Assembly (NCBI RefSeq): GCF_023897015.1
Contig: NZ_JAMHFY010000018.1
Span: 1-64,000 of the forward strand
Direction of reading: 5' to 3'
DNA from: Desulfosporosinus nitroreducens
GTDB taxonomy: Bacteria; Bacillota; Desulfitobacteriia; Desulfitobacteriales; Desulfitobacteriaceae
DNA: 64,000 nucleotides
Below are positions 26,388 through 35,131 of the stretch, one piece after another. The position numbers were made by a program, and so were the translations under genes. The notes beneath the pieces were generated by a model. The model was not told the DNA's origin. It worked only from the letters and a program-made list of their open reading frames with translations, and ran no database searches. The stretch's first letter is position 1. Each line of letters opens with the position of its first letter.

Positions 26388-27551
26388 TTAGCTAAGTCCT
26401 TTTAAAAACCACTCGTAATTGCATTTTGCATTAAATAAATCAGTTTGCATTGCTTTTACTGCATTTTCTTTGACCTGATAAATATTGTTCGCATCATCCA
26501 TTTCTAACTTTGAAATCATTCCTAAACCCATCCTGATTTGAGCTTCAGAAAGTGCCACTTTTTGATCTTCAAGATTCTGCTCTGCCAATTTAAGTGCACT
26601 CTGTAATTTGGAAATATCATCTATCATAGTGTAATAACTTGTTTTTAAGCTATCCTTTGCCTGGGTAAGTTTTAAGTTCGCATTAGCTAAATTATAATTT
26701 GCTTCTTTATACTCTTGAGATGACATTCCATGATCTTTTTTCTCTGAATTAAGAGCAGATTGTAAGATCACAATTTGTTGTTCCTGAATTTTGATATTAT
26801 AATTACTCTCCAAAGCTGCTTTCATATCAGCATCTGTATCTTTAACAGTAAAGTCTTCATCAACTGAAGGAATACTGCCGATCACCAAGGAATTCTCCTG
26901 TTCGTTGAGCAAATCTTTTAATTTACGTTCATAAGAATCTTGTACCAATTTGGTACTTTCAAGCTTAGTTTGCAAGTCAACTAACTTAGTCCGAAAAGCA
27001 TTCAAATTATTACTGGACACCATACCCAGACTCTCTTGTAATTGCATCTTGGTCAGCTGGTCTTGAGTACTATCAATACTCCTGGCAATATCTTCTAAAT
27101 CTAAATTAGACTGGTTATACTTAATAAAATTACTTTCTGCAGAAAGCGTCTGATAATCATCACTCATCGAAGCTTGAAGATCGATAATAGCCAAGGCAGT
27201 AGGCAGATCAACTATACCTCTCTCGACTTGCTTCAGGGCCTCAAGCAATCCACGTTTTTGCGCATTTAAGCTTATGATTTCGGAAAGGTCACTTGCTTCC
27301 CCTCTTTCATCATTAATGTCTTCAAGATCATCCTCTAATTCTTTAATCGTTCTCTTAAGATCTGCGCTGCTAACCTTACCCTTTAGTCGTTCGTTCTGAT
27401 TAATCTGTACGTTTATATTCTGTTCAGCAATAATACTTTCAATATCCTCAAAATTTATTGTTCTAGGACCTGTAATGTCAGCTAAAGCCATAAAAGGTTG
27501 TCCAAAAATTAACATGGCTGACATTAATGATACTCCAAATAGTTTCTTCAT
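26388..27551 (-). CDS. TolC-like (outer-membrane-efflux-type) exported coiled-coil protein
   Basis: 387 residues from the ATG at 27551, supported by AAAGGAAG; a start six codons upstream lacks a site. It has a signal peptide (MALADIT cut region). Long alpha-helical stretches appear in two related halves (ANLKLTQAKDSLKTSYYTMI; LAEQNLEDQKVALSEAQIRM; LGMISKLEMDDA), the pattern of TolC/OEP repeats. A true beta-barrel section is hard to see. In a monoderm such a protein may span the wall or S-layer. It follows the small lipoprotein gene on the same strand. Confidence 0.65.
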   Translation of the reverse strand: MKKLFGVSLMSAMLIFGQPFMALADITGPRTINFEDIESIIAEQNINVQINQNERLKGKVSSADLKRTIKELEDDLEDINDERGEASDLSEIISLNAQKRGLLEALKQVERGIVDLPTALAIIDLQASMSDDYQTLSAESNFIKYNQSNLDLEDIARSIDSTQDQLTKMQLQESLGMVSSNNLNAFRTKLVDLQTKLESTKLVQDSYERKLKDLLNEQENSLVIGSIPSVDEDFTVKDTDADMKAALESNYNIKIQEQQIVILQSALNSEKKDHGMSSQEYKEANYNLANANLKLTQAKDSLKTSYYTMIDDISKLQSALKLAEQNLEDQKVALSEAQIRMGLGMISKLEMDDANNIYQVKENAVKAMQTDLFNAKCNYEWFLKGLS

Positions 27552-27659
27552 ATGTAAACTTCCTTTCATGATACCTATGTGCTAATTGTAATTTACAATT
27601 TTTCAGATGTCAAATTGTAATTAGCGGTAATAGAATTGTCGGAACATTCTTTATAACGG

Positions 27660-27704
27660 GGTATTCTGAGGACAGGACTGCTAAGGCCCTGCCCTCAGAA
27701 TACC
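27660..27704 (-). terminator. Hairpin at the end of the lipoprotein gene
   Basis: A 17-base stem with one mismatch (GGTATTCTGAGGACAGG against CCTGCCCTCAGAATACC) and an 11-base loop, starting at the stop codon. Confidence 0.65.
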
Positions 27705-28114
27705 TATTTCAATGTAGCTTGCTTTAACATTTTCCCATCCTTGATGACAATGATATCTATAGTACGGTTAGGATATTTTTCTTTAATAACCTGACTATAT
27801 TTCTCCACTACTTGGTCAGCGGACAGCGCCTGCTCATTATTAATTGTAATATCAACGTTTACGGCAGGTTGTTCTCCTTCTATCACTTGAACCATAACAC
27901 TTTCTATACCCTTTTCGGCTTCCAACTGCTCTTCCAAGCTCACATCACTTTCTAATTTAGTGGTAGTCGGAGGAACATTCCCTTTCGATTCTGTTCCTTG
28001 ATTCGTTTGGTCTTGCACTTTTGTGTCTGGAGTTGATTTGGAACCTGAACATCCTGTTACCAAAAGAAACATTGATAATACACCAATAATCCTTAACCAT
28101 TTATACTTAGCCAA
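27704..28114 (-). CDS. Small putative lipoprotein
   Basis: 136 residues from a TTG with an AAGGAGGAAATATAACA leader. Lipobox LVTGC, then a Ser/Thr/Gln-rich linker (about 25-55) and a small alpha/beta domain (about 60-136; SVMVQVIEGEQPAVNVDITI, then NRTIDIIVIKDGKM). I recognise no family. It lies between a SLAP-domain gene and the TolC-like gene on the same strand, which suggests a role at the cell surface. Confidence 0.75.
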   Translation of the reverse strand: MAKYKWLRIIGVLSMFLLVTGCSGSKSTPDTKVQDQTNQGTESKGNVPPTTTKLESDVSLEEQLEAEKGIESVMVQVIEGEQPAVNVDITINNEQALSADQVVEKYSQVIKEKYPNRTIDIIVIKDGKMLKQATLK

Positions 28115-28169
28115 TGTTATATTTCCTCCTTTTCTCCACTTACCTAATAGATTTTAATATAAACATCCT

Positions 28170-29003
28170 CTAATGTAAGACAGGCTTTGACGTGTTTTTT
28201 TCTATAACATCAATATGCCAACTTGATAAATCGATATCTCGATCTTGTAAAGCATGCTTAAAGTTAAAGGTCCACAATATGGCCTTATACGGTTCGATGG
28301 CTATATTCTTGACATCAAATACCCCACGAGCTAACTCCTCTTGATGAGCATCAATAATAGCTAAGGGTATTTGCTCCAAATTTATTGGCTTAGCGGTAGA
28401 ATTTCTGATTATAACTGTAGCTAGTAGATCGCTTTCTGTTGTAATCTTCGCCCAAAGTGGCGAGAAATCCACTTCTCCATACTTCATTAGTGGAAGTTTG
28501 GCTAATATCTCTTCCAATTCTTTCTTTTTGTCCACTGAAATACTCTCTGGTAATGCCTGGTACTGAATTTTGATATTTTTTGAACGTTTAGGCCGAACGT
28601 CAAAACACATCTGACAGCCTTCAGGAATATCCTTAGTAAAAACATTATCTGGTTTGAAGCGAACAACACAGGCCTTTGCTGAACCGCCAATAACTTCACC
28701 TATGGTTTCTCCGCTAAACGATTGCTGAGCTAGAATTTGCCTATTTGAGTCTAATAAGACTAAAGGCACATTCTTAAACTTTACTTTCTGGCTATAGCCG
28801 TTGTTAATAAAAAAGCCTACTAATAGAGCCCCATCCGTAGACGATGCGCTTGTAAAATCGATAGTAACTCGCCCTTCAGTAACGGAAGGCTCAGACATTT
28901 CTTCAGAATTCTGTTCCGATGAGTTTACTTCAAAGATGTCCTTATCCAAAAACTCAGAATCAGCTTCCTTACCTTTAAAGATCTTTGGGAATTTCAACAA
29001 CAT
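28170..29003 (-). CDS. SLAP-domain protein 1 (S-layer assembly-type)
   Basis: 277 residues with no signal peptide. Two copies of a beta-rich domain (about 45-150 and 180-270) share the pattern VxFxNVPLVLLDSNRQILAQ / INLEQIPLAIIDAHQEELAR. This is the signature I associate with the SLAP domain (TIGR04398), found in accessory Sec S-layer assembly proteins of bacilli. Here it lies in a CWB2 S-layer locus. A paralogue is at 34041-34859 and a decayed copy at 29131-29233. GGAGGATTAAATT precedes the ATG in both paralogues. A cytoplasmic chaperone or assembly role is an inference. Confidence 0.7.
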   Translation of the reverse strand: MLLKFPKIFKGKEADSEFLDKDIFEVNSSEQNSEEMSEPSVTEGRVTIDFTSASSTDGALLVGFFINNGYSQKVKFKNVPLVLLDSNRQILAQQSFSGETIGEVIGGSAKACVVRFKPDNVFTKDIPEGCQMCFDVRPKRSKNIKIQYQALPESISVDKKKELEEILAKLPLMKYGEVDFSPLWAKITTESDLLATVIIRNSTAKPINLEQIPLAIIDAHQEELARGVFDVKNIAIEPYKAILWTFNFKHALQDRDIDLSSWHIDVIEKNTSKPVLH

Positions 29004-29130
29004 AATTTAATCCTCCAATATTCGTAAGCGATATTTCTATTTTCTCATATCCTTAATCATTTTACTACTGGAATATTCTTTAATATTTCTCCTATTTTAA
29101 ACCAATGCTCATTTGCAAACATTTACATGG

Positions 29131-29233
29131 GTTAAAGCCAAGTCATATTTTTTCTTATCTCTATCTTGTAAAACAAGACAAAGTTAAAGGGTCCACAATA
29201 TACATACCATAAACGGTTCTATCGAGGTATTAT
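29131..29233 (-). pseudogene. Decayed 3' end of a third SLAP-domain gene
   Basis: Matches the 3' end and downstream flank of SLAP gene 2. GGTTAAAGCCAAGTCATAT here parallels GGATTAAAGCCAAGTCATAT at 34003, and a stretch with AAAGTTAAAGGGTCCACAAT and ACGGTTCTATCGA parallels 34089-34150. Indels break the frame. It indicates that the SLAP genes were once more numerous. Confidence 0.65.
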
Positions 29234-29426
29234 TTGATTATATACCATATTTTTTAGATTACATAATTAGATTACATAAATAGTAACTCCTTGGAATATC
29301 TTACATATTGATTTTCGGCATATTCTGTATTATTATTGAGATAGATTCTTAAGGGCAGTAGTAAACCATTTAGACAAAAATGATTGGTAACGCCGCCTTT
29401 ATAGAATACACTGTATACTACATTAA

Positions 29427-29463
29427 GATAGGCAGTTGTGGCAACGACTGCCTATCATTTTTT
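29427..29463 (+). terminator. Orphan plus-strand terminator
   Basis: GATAGGCAGT and ACTGCCTATC with a 10-base loop, followed by ATTTTTTTCC. No plus-strand gene ends nearby, so it may be left over from a deleted gene. It also separates the next frame from upstream transcription. Confidence 0.75.
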
Positions 29464-29511
29464 TCCTTTTAATCTGAAACACGTCTATAGTTTTACCCTT
29501 AGAAATTCTAA

Positions 29512-31686
29512 GGGTTTTCCTTATTCCAGGTAAGTGCTATTAACAATACTATCACGGTAACATTCAGTAACGAATTGGACGCAAACCCTGCTGTCGACGA
29601 CTTTACGGTTAGCCAAGCTATCGATGGTGGTGAGGGGTCGGATGTTACTCCAAGCGATGTTACTCTCGATCCTACAGGAAAAGTAGTAACATTAACCGTT
29701 GATCCAGTTGTTGCCACAGCTGTCGATCAATCAGTAGTATACAGTGTATCCTATAAAGGTGGAGATACAGTAGCCGCACCTGCATTCCTAGTTAACGGAT
29801 TTGCGCTTGCTGTTACTAATGTGCAAGTGGTTTCTGATAACAACACAAAACTTACAACTGTAACAGCCTCTGTCAAAAACGCAGAAGAAGGTGCAACAGC
29901 AACAGTCACTATTTTTGCATATGATGCAGAGGGTGCATTGAAAGAAACACCAGAAATTACTGTCCCAGGAGTTGCTATTGAAGGAGATGCTATTGAAAAA
30001 GAAATTAATGTAGCAGCTCTTGTAAGTGCCGACTATGTTGCAGTAGTAACATTAGATGAAGTTACTGCTGAATTAGAGTTTACACTTGACTTTGCAGCTG
30101 TAGACGCTGCAGTTGCATCTGTAAATTTAGCGAATACAGAACCAAAACTGTGGACTGCATTACAAAACTCATTATTTACTGGTCCTAAAATTGAGTTAAT
30201 AACAAAGTATCGTACTTTTTTGGGTACAACAAATGAAAAAACTACAGTGAAAGCAATTCAAGATGTAATTGATAGTGTTAATGTAGGTGAAGCTGATAAA
30301 GCTCTAATGGTACAAATCAAAGGAGCATCTACCCAAATTGAATTATTGGCTCTTTTAGAAGCTAACTTTGAAGGTGTAGTCTCTGATTTAATAAATGAAT
30401 ATCAAGATGCTGTCAATGCTTTAGAAGCTGGAGCTACAAAAGCAGATTTACAAGATGCAATTGATCTAATCAATGACTTTGCATTAGCAACATCAGCAGT
30501 TCAAGGACTAGTTGACGAAGAAGGTAACCTAGTAGCAGATCAAGCTGGTATCGATGCAGCTCAAGTATTAGTAGATGCATTGCCTGCAGATGTAGATCCT
30601 GACACAACTAAAGCTAATTTACAAGACGCTATTGATTCAGCTCAAGTATTACTTGATGCAGCTAACCTCGAAGCACAAGTAGTAGCAGCAACAGTTGCTG
30701 TTGAAGCACTTGTTGATGAAGAAGGCAGCCTAGTAGCAAACCAAGCTGATATAGATGCGGCTCAAGTATTAGTAGATGCATTACCTGCAGATGTAGATCC
30801 TGGCACAACTAAAGCTGATTTACAAGTCGCTATCGATTCAGCTCAAGCGTTACTTGATGCAGCTGACCTTGAAGCACAAGTAGTTGCAGCAACAGTAGCA
30901 GTTACAGCACTAGTTGACGAAGAAGGTAATCTAGTAGCAGATCAAGCCGGTATCGATGCAGCTCAAGTATTAGTTGATGCATTACCTGCAGATGTAGATC
31001 CTGACACAACTAAAGCTGATTTACAAGTCGCTATTGATTCAGCTCAAGTATTACTTGACTCAGCTGATGTAATTGCAGCGACAGCAGCAGTAAACGCGCT
31101 AGTAGACGAAGAAAATAACTTAATAGCAGACCAAGATGCCATTGATGCAGCTCAAGCATTAGTAGAGGCATTACCAGCTGATGTAGATCCTGACACAACT
31201 AAAGCTGATTTACAAGATGCTATCGATACTGCTCAAGAATTGCTTAACGTTGCAAACATCAATACAGCTATCGAAGCTAAAAATGTAGTTGCGCTACAAT
31301 CAATTATTGTTGAGTATAACTTAGCTTCTTATAACAATCTTACAAATGCTCAAAGAGTTGAATTAACAGAATACATTATTGCTAATACTACAGATCCTGT
31401 AACATCAACGGTAGATTTCGAAGCAGCGATATTCACTGAGGGTGCTCCTGCTACTGGATATGTATCAGATTATCTTGCTGATATAGCAACTGTAAATAAC
31501 GCTGCTTCCATTACAGCTATGAGAGATGCATTAACTGCTATTGACTATGATGTATATAATGGACTTACGTCAGTCGAAAAGTTAAATGTAGCTGAAGAAA
31601 TATTAGCAATTGTAGGAGCAGAAAACTTTGTAGACTATACATTGATATCTCAAATACAAGCTGCTATTGATGCAAGCATTAACTGA
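29512..31686 (+). pseudogene. 5'-truncated S-layer-like surface protein gene
   Basis: An open frame of 725 codons that begins at a stop codon with no signal peptide, no ribosome site and no ATG. It starts inside an SbsA-type Ig domain (VSAINNTITVTFSNELDANP). There follow a helical repeat unit (LWTALQNSLFTGPKIELITK), four tandem units of about 60-66 residues with the motif DAAQVLVDALPADVDP (resembling the Cry1Ac_D5 module, PF17997) and a C-terminal helical domain (SITAMRDALTAIDYDVYNGL). Repeat types match the secreted protein at 37247-39538. The reading frame is undamaged, so it may be a recent truncation or a silent cassette. Confidence 0.75.
30505..31245 (+). repeat. Four tandem coding repeats (about 180-200 bases each)
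   Basis: Successive units share near-identical DNA around GATGCAGCTCAAGTATTAGT and GCAGATGTAGATCCTGACAC, with further divergence in the fourth unit. The high DNA identity suggests recent unit duplication or gene conversion. Confidence 0.8.
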
Positions 31687-32187
31687 TAAGTTAAACGAAG
31701 CTTAAAAGTCCTTCATAAGGGTAAAAAAAGATGGTAAGCAAAGGGGGAGATTCCTTATTAGGGCTCCCCCTTGCGTCAAGACATTGGAATAAAAGCCCAA
31801 TATCTTGCTAATAAGTCTTTCAGCAATGAGGGACTGAAAAATCCCTCACATAACTATGTCTAATGTATGCAGAAATATAAGGAACCTCGGTAGGACCGTG
31901 GTTCCTTATATTTTCTGCAAAAGCTTATAGCAATCTCACATGAAATTTATCTTACATACTCAAGATATGCTTTAATCATGACATTTACATAATGTCAATC
32001 TTTTTTGTGTGTTTTTCTTTAAAACGAGAAATAATTTCAATACCATCTTTATATTACTTAATAATTCGCCAAATAACAACATGAAAATTATGGACTGATC
32101 TCTCTTTGACATCGCTATCTTGAATAAAATCCTGCCATTTATAAAATATTACTCATAGAGATTAATCTAGAGGAAGAGGTGTAGTCA
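31687..32187. other. Intergenic region with three hairpins
   Basis: No gene seen. Hairpins lie at 31741-31772 (AAGGGGGAG/CTCCCCCTT), 31827-31848 (TGAGGGA/TCCCTCA) and 31869-31918, a near-continuous 18-base stem with ATAAGGAACC/GGTTCCTTAT. The first or the last may terminate transcripts of the truncated surface gene. The final 100 bases are the recombinase promoter region. Confidence 0.6.
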
Positions 32188-33048
32188 GTGTTAATGAGAG
32201 AGGTCATAACACTTTTTAAGAAACATTTAATTATAAATGAACGCTCGCCTGAGACATTACGCGCCTACATGATTGAACTCGAGAACTTTGCTCAATATAA
32301 CGAAACTCAATATAATGGACCTGTTTATCTGGAAGAGGTCACCGTACGAGATATTGAAGAGTACCTCCATGAACTTAAGGTTAGAGGAAGTCACGCCTCA
32401 CGGCGGAGCCGAATGGTCTATATCCTGCGATCGTTCTACAACTTTGCTACACGGCAGGAGCTAGTCAATAACAATGTTGCGGCGCGTGTTGACTCAGTTA
32501 AGGTACAACAATTAGAGCGAACTTTTTTAAGTGATGAGGAATTTCAGGAGTTAGTGTCTGTTATTACGAACGACCTTATAAAAGTCCTTATTTATACACT
32601 ATTTATGACCGGTCTTCGGATCAAAGAGGCCTTAGATTTGACCTTACAAGACGTAGATTTTACGGCCAATGTCATTCGAGTAAAACATGGTAAAGGGAAC
32701 AAGAGCCGAGTCATACCAATTGGTGATAAACTACTGCCCATTTTACGTAATTACGTTGATAAAAGTCGGCCCAACTGTGAAAGTTCCAATTTCTTTGCCA
32801 CGAAGGTGTCTGGACAACTCTCTGCCAGTATGGCCAATAAAACTCTAAAACAAACTGTTTCTCAGCTTGGATGGAACAAAAAGGTCACCTGTCATGTGCT
32901 TCGCCATAGTTTCGCTAGCCATTTAGTTAGGAATAACGTTAATATCGTACGTGTTCAGAAGCTTTTAGGGCACGCGAGCTTGAAAACGACGAGTATTTAT
33001 ACTCATGCGACAATGGATGAGTTAGCAGAGGCCGTCAATACATTTTGA
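32188..33048 (+). CDS. Tyrosine recombinase (XerC/D-like integrase)
   Basis: 286 residues. It has an N-terminal SAM-like core-binding domain (about 1-90; SPETLRAYMIELENFAQYNE) and a catalytic domain with the full set of residues: Arg in FMTGLRIKEALDL, Lys in KHGKGNKSRVIPI, His-x-x-Arg in CHVLRHSFASH, His in LLGHASLKTT and the Tyr nucleophile in SIYTHAT. GTG start with AGGAAGAGGTG. It is 33 bases upstream of an HTH gene and lies between S-layer-related genes. It is not the chromosomal XerC/D dimer-resolution context, so a local DNA-rearranging role is possible. Confidence 0.93.
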   Translation: MLMREVITLFKKHLIINERSPETLRAYMIELENFAQYNETQYNGPVYLEEVTVRDIEEYLHELKVRGSHASRRSRMVYILRSFYNFATRQELVNNNVAARVDSVKVQQLERTFLSDEEFQELVSVITNDLIKVLIYTLFMTGLRIKEALDLTLQDVDFTANVIRVKHGKGNKSRVIPIGDKLLPILRNYVDKSRPNCESSNFFATKVSGQLSASMANKTLKQTVSQLGWNKKVTCHVLRHSFASHLVRNNVNIVRVQKLLGHASLKTTSIYTHATMDELAEAVNTF

Positions 33049-33081
33049 GTGACTTGCTAAATTTGATAAGGAGAATTGCTC

Positions 33082-33897
33082 ATGTCTCAGCAAAATAGTA
33101 AACGTGCCAAGCATGAACGTGTCGGTCAAATATTAGAAATGTTACAAGCTGGCCAACCCCGTGATAAAATAGCCGACCAATTTGGCTACAGTACTTGGAA
33201 GAGCCTAGATATATATATGAGAAGACACGGATTTACATGGGACAGTCAAAGACATATCTATACCAATGCAGTGTCAGAGGTTCCACTCAAGAAAGAGTTA
33301 GCCGTCCCTATCGACCGTGATGACGATGCCCTAACCGATGTTAGCCCTGAAGAGGTCGTTCGGCTCTTTAGCACAGGGATTCTTGACGCACGCGACATAG
33401 CTAAAAAGACAGGCTTTCCTGGACATAAGGAAATGGCAAGCTATATGCTTCGCCGTGGTTATGTATGGTCTTCCACCTCTTTAAATTACATTGACTCCAA
33501 TCCCTCCCCACAGAAGACAAGCTTGAATAGCTGTACCGAAGCTGAGGATAGTCTTCAGGTTATAGATAGAGTACCTACAGGCCATTCATTAAGCGAAGTC
33601 TTGATTAATGACAAGTACATATCACTTTTAGAATTCCTGTGGGAATCTCGTAATAAATTAGTTAAAGTTATCGAATCCTTGAATGATGAGGATAAGATTC
33701 AGGTCTACCCTATCCCTGGGCAAGCAAAGACTAAGAGTATCTTCTTATCGGATCGTCTTACCGATCTAATGATGGCTTTGTGCGATAAACATAATTTGAG
33801 CCAGAAACAAGGGTATGAGGCCGCTTTAGTGGAGTATTTGTCTAGGAATGGTTTTCGAGATCGAGTAGAAGAATTACTTGATGTTCGCAGGATCTAA
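33082..33897 (+). CDS. Putative DNA-binding partner with two repeated HTH-like modules
   Basis: 271 residues from the ATG at 33082 with AAGGAG 8 bases upstream. Two related modules (about 8-55 and 90-135) share the pattern of a helix-turn-helix followed by RRHGFTW / RRGYVW. The C-terminal part (about 205-270; TKSIFLSDRLTDLMMALCDK, then LSQKQGYEAAL) resembles a ribbon-helix-helix. Immediate linkage to the recombinase suggests a directionality or accessory factor. I know no named family for the whole protein. Confidence 0.65.
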   Translation: MSQQNSKRAKHERVGQILEMLQAGQPRDKIADQFGYSTWKSLDIYMRRHGFTWDSQRHIYTNAVSEVPLKKELAVPIDRDDDALTDVSPEEVVRLFSTGILDARDIAKKTGFPGHKEMASYMLRRGYVWSSTSLNYIDSNPSPQKTSLNSCTEAEDSLQVIDRVPTGHSLSEVLINDKYISLLEFLWESRNKLVKVIESLNDEDKIQVYPIPGQAKTKSIFLSDRLTDLMMALCDKHNLSQKQGYEAALVEYLSRNGFRDRVEELLDVRRI

Positions 33898-33923
33898 TGC
33901 AGTGAGATACATCGGAAACGCCA

Positions 33924-33990
33924 AAAGAGCCCTCTGTAGGGCTCGTACCCGGGGGAAGGAGCCGCTAGGCGACTTCCCTCGAGCATTTTC
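33924..33990. repeat. Shared hairpin element, copy 1
   Basis: A hairpin AGCCCT-CTGT-AGGGCT is followed by GGGGGAAGGAGCCGCTAGGC and GACTTCCCTC, which fold as GGGAAG/CTTCCC around GCC/GGC. Copy 2, at 37189-37226 in the same orientation, matches about 36 of 38 bases. This copy lies after the HTH gene, before the converging SLAP gene 2. Confidence 0.7.
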
Positions 33991-34040
33991 AACCCTTTAA
34001 ATGGATTAAAGCCAAGTCATATAGTTCATGTAAACTCCTC

Positions 34041-34859
34041 TTAGAATTTTACAATATTAATATGCCAACTAGATAAATCAATATCCCGATCTTGTAATAC
34101 AGACCCAAAGTTGAAGGTCCACAATATAGCTTTAAATGGTTCTATCGATAAGTTCTCGATATTGAATACACCCCTAGCCAACTCTTCTCGATGAGTATCA
34201 AAAAAAGCTAAGGGTATCTGCTCAAGATTTATTTGCTTATCTGAAAAGTTTCGGATTATAACAGTTGTTAGAAGATCATTTTGCACAGTTATTATGGCTT
34301 TAAGTGGTGAGAAATTTACCTCACCCTGCTTCAGTGAGGGGAGTTTTGCTAAAATCTTTTCCAGTTCCTGCTGTTGGTCTTCGCTGATATTTTCAGGCAA
34401 TGACTGATATTGAATTTCAATACCTTGGGGACGTTTAGCTGGTATATCAAAACATATCTGGCAATCCGACGGAATATCTTGCCCATAAACGTTATCTCGT
34501 CGAAAACGAACAACGCAGGCCTTTTCCGAACGACCAACAACTTCGCCTATAACATCTGCACCAAAAGATTGCCGAGCCAAAACTCGCTTATCCGAATCCA
34601 TTAAAACTAAAGGTACACTCTTAAATTTTACCTTTTCCCTCATTCCATTGCTAACAAAGAAGCCTACTATTAATGCTCCATTGGCTGGCGATGCGCCAGT
34701 AAAATGGAGGGTAACTTCTCCTTCATTAGGTGAAGGTAATTCATAGAACTGCTCTTCAGAATTCTGTTGTTTGTGCTCTAACGGATTTATATCAACAATA
34801 TCATTCTTCGCATCCTCAGATGTTTTCTTTCCTCTAAAGATTTTAGGGAACTTCAACAT
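34041..34859 (-). CDS. SLAP-domain protein 2
   Basis: 272 residues, a paralogue of the protein at 28170-29003 along its whole length, with the same two SLAP-type domains (VPLVLMDSDKRVLARQSFGA; INLEQIPLAFFDTHREELAR) and the same GGAGGATTAAATT leader. No signal peptide. Charged N-terminal 45 residues vary most between paralogues. Two diverged copies around a recombinase suggest dedicated partners for different S-layer proteins; this is inference. Confidence 0.7.
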   Translation of the reverse strand: MLKFPKIFRGKKTSEDAKNDIVDINPLEHKQQNSEEQFYELPSPNEGEVTLHFTGASPANGALIVGFFVSNGMREKVKFKSVPLVLMDSDKRVLARQSFGADVIGEVVGRSEKACVVRFRRDNVYGQDIPSDCQICFDIPAKRPQGIEIQYQSLPENISEDQQQELEKILAKLPSLKQGEVNFSPLKAIITVQNDLLTTVIIRNFSDKQINLEQIPLAFFDTHREELARGVFNIENLSIEPFKAILWTFNFGSVLQDRDIDLSSWHINIVKF

Positions 34860-35131
34860 AATTTAATCCTCCAATATATTAGCCACTATTTTAGAATACT
34901 CATATTTTCGATAATTTTACCACTTTAATATCCAATGATATCCAATAATATCCGAGTAATGAGAGACTTTATCTTAAAGTATTTCAAAATTCTCCAATCC
35001 AAATTGTAATTCTCTTCAAGCATAAAAGGCAAACAGCCTGACGCCCATTTGATAGAACGTAAGGCTGGAATAGCAGAGTCGGAAGCACGCAAGAGGGTTA
35101 AAAAGACTTCTTTTGGCTAGCATACAAGCAT

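Larger units (their letters stand above)
29004..29511. other. Rearranged intergenic region
   Basis: No intact gene. It holds the leader of SLAP gene 1, a degenerate SLAP 3' end (29131-29233), a terminator (29427-29463) and a hairpin (ACCCTTAGAA/TTCTAAGGGT at 29495-29515) directly before the truncated S-layer-like frame. It looks like a deletion junction. Confidence 0.6.

Noticed and set aside
30505..31245. Tandem repeats as a CRISPR or satellite
   Set aside because: The repeats keep one reading frame and encode a recognisable protein module.
33924..33990. Riboswitch (c-di-GMP or cobalamin type)
   Set aside because: The element lies after genes rather than before them, and the conserved core motifs of those classes are absent.
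34980..35110. Short plus-strand frame with IERKAGIAESEARKRVKK
   Set aside because: Only about 30 codons, no start or ribosome site. It may be a remnant, but no family could be assigned.
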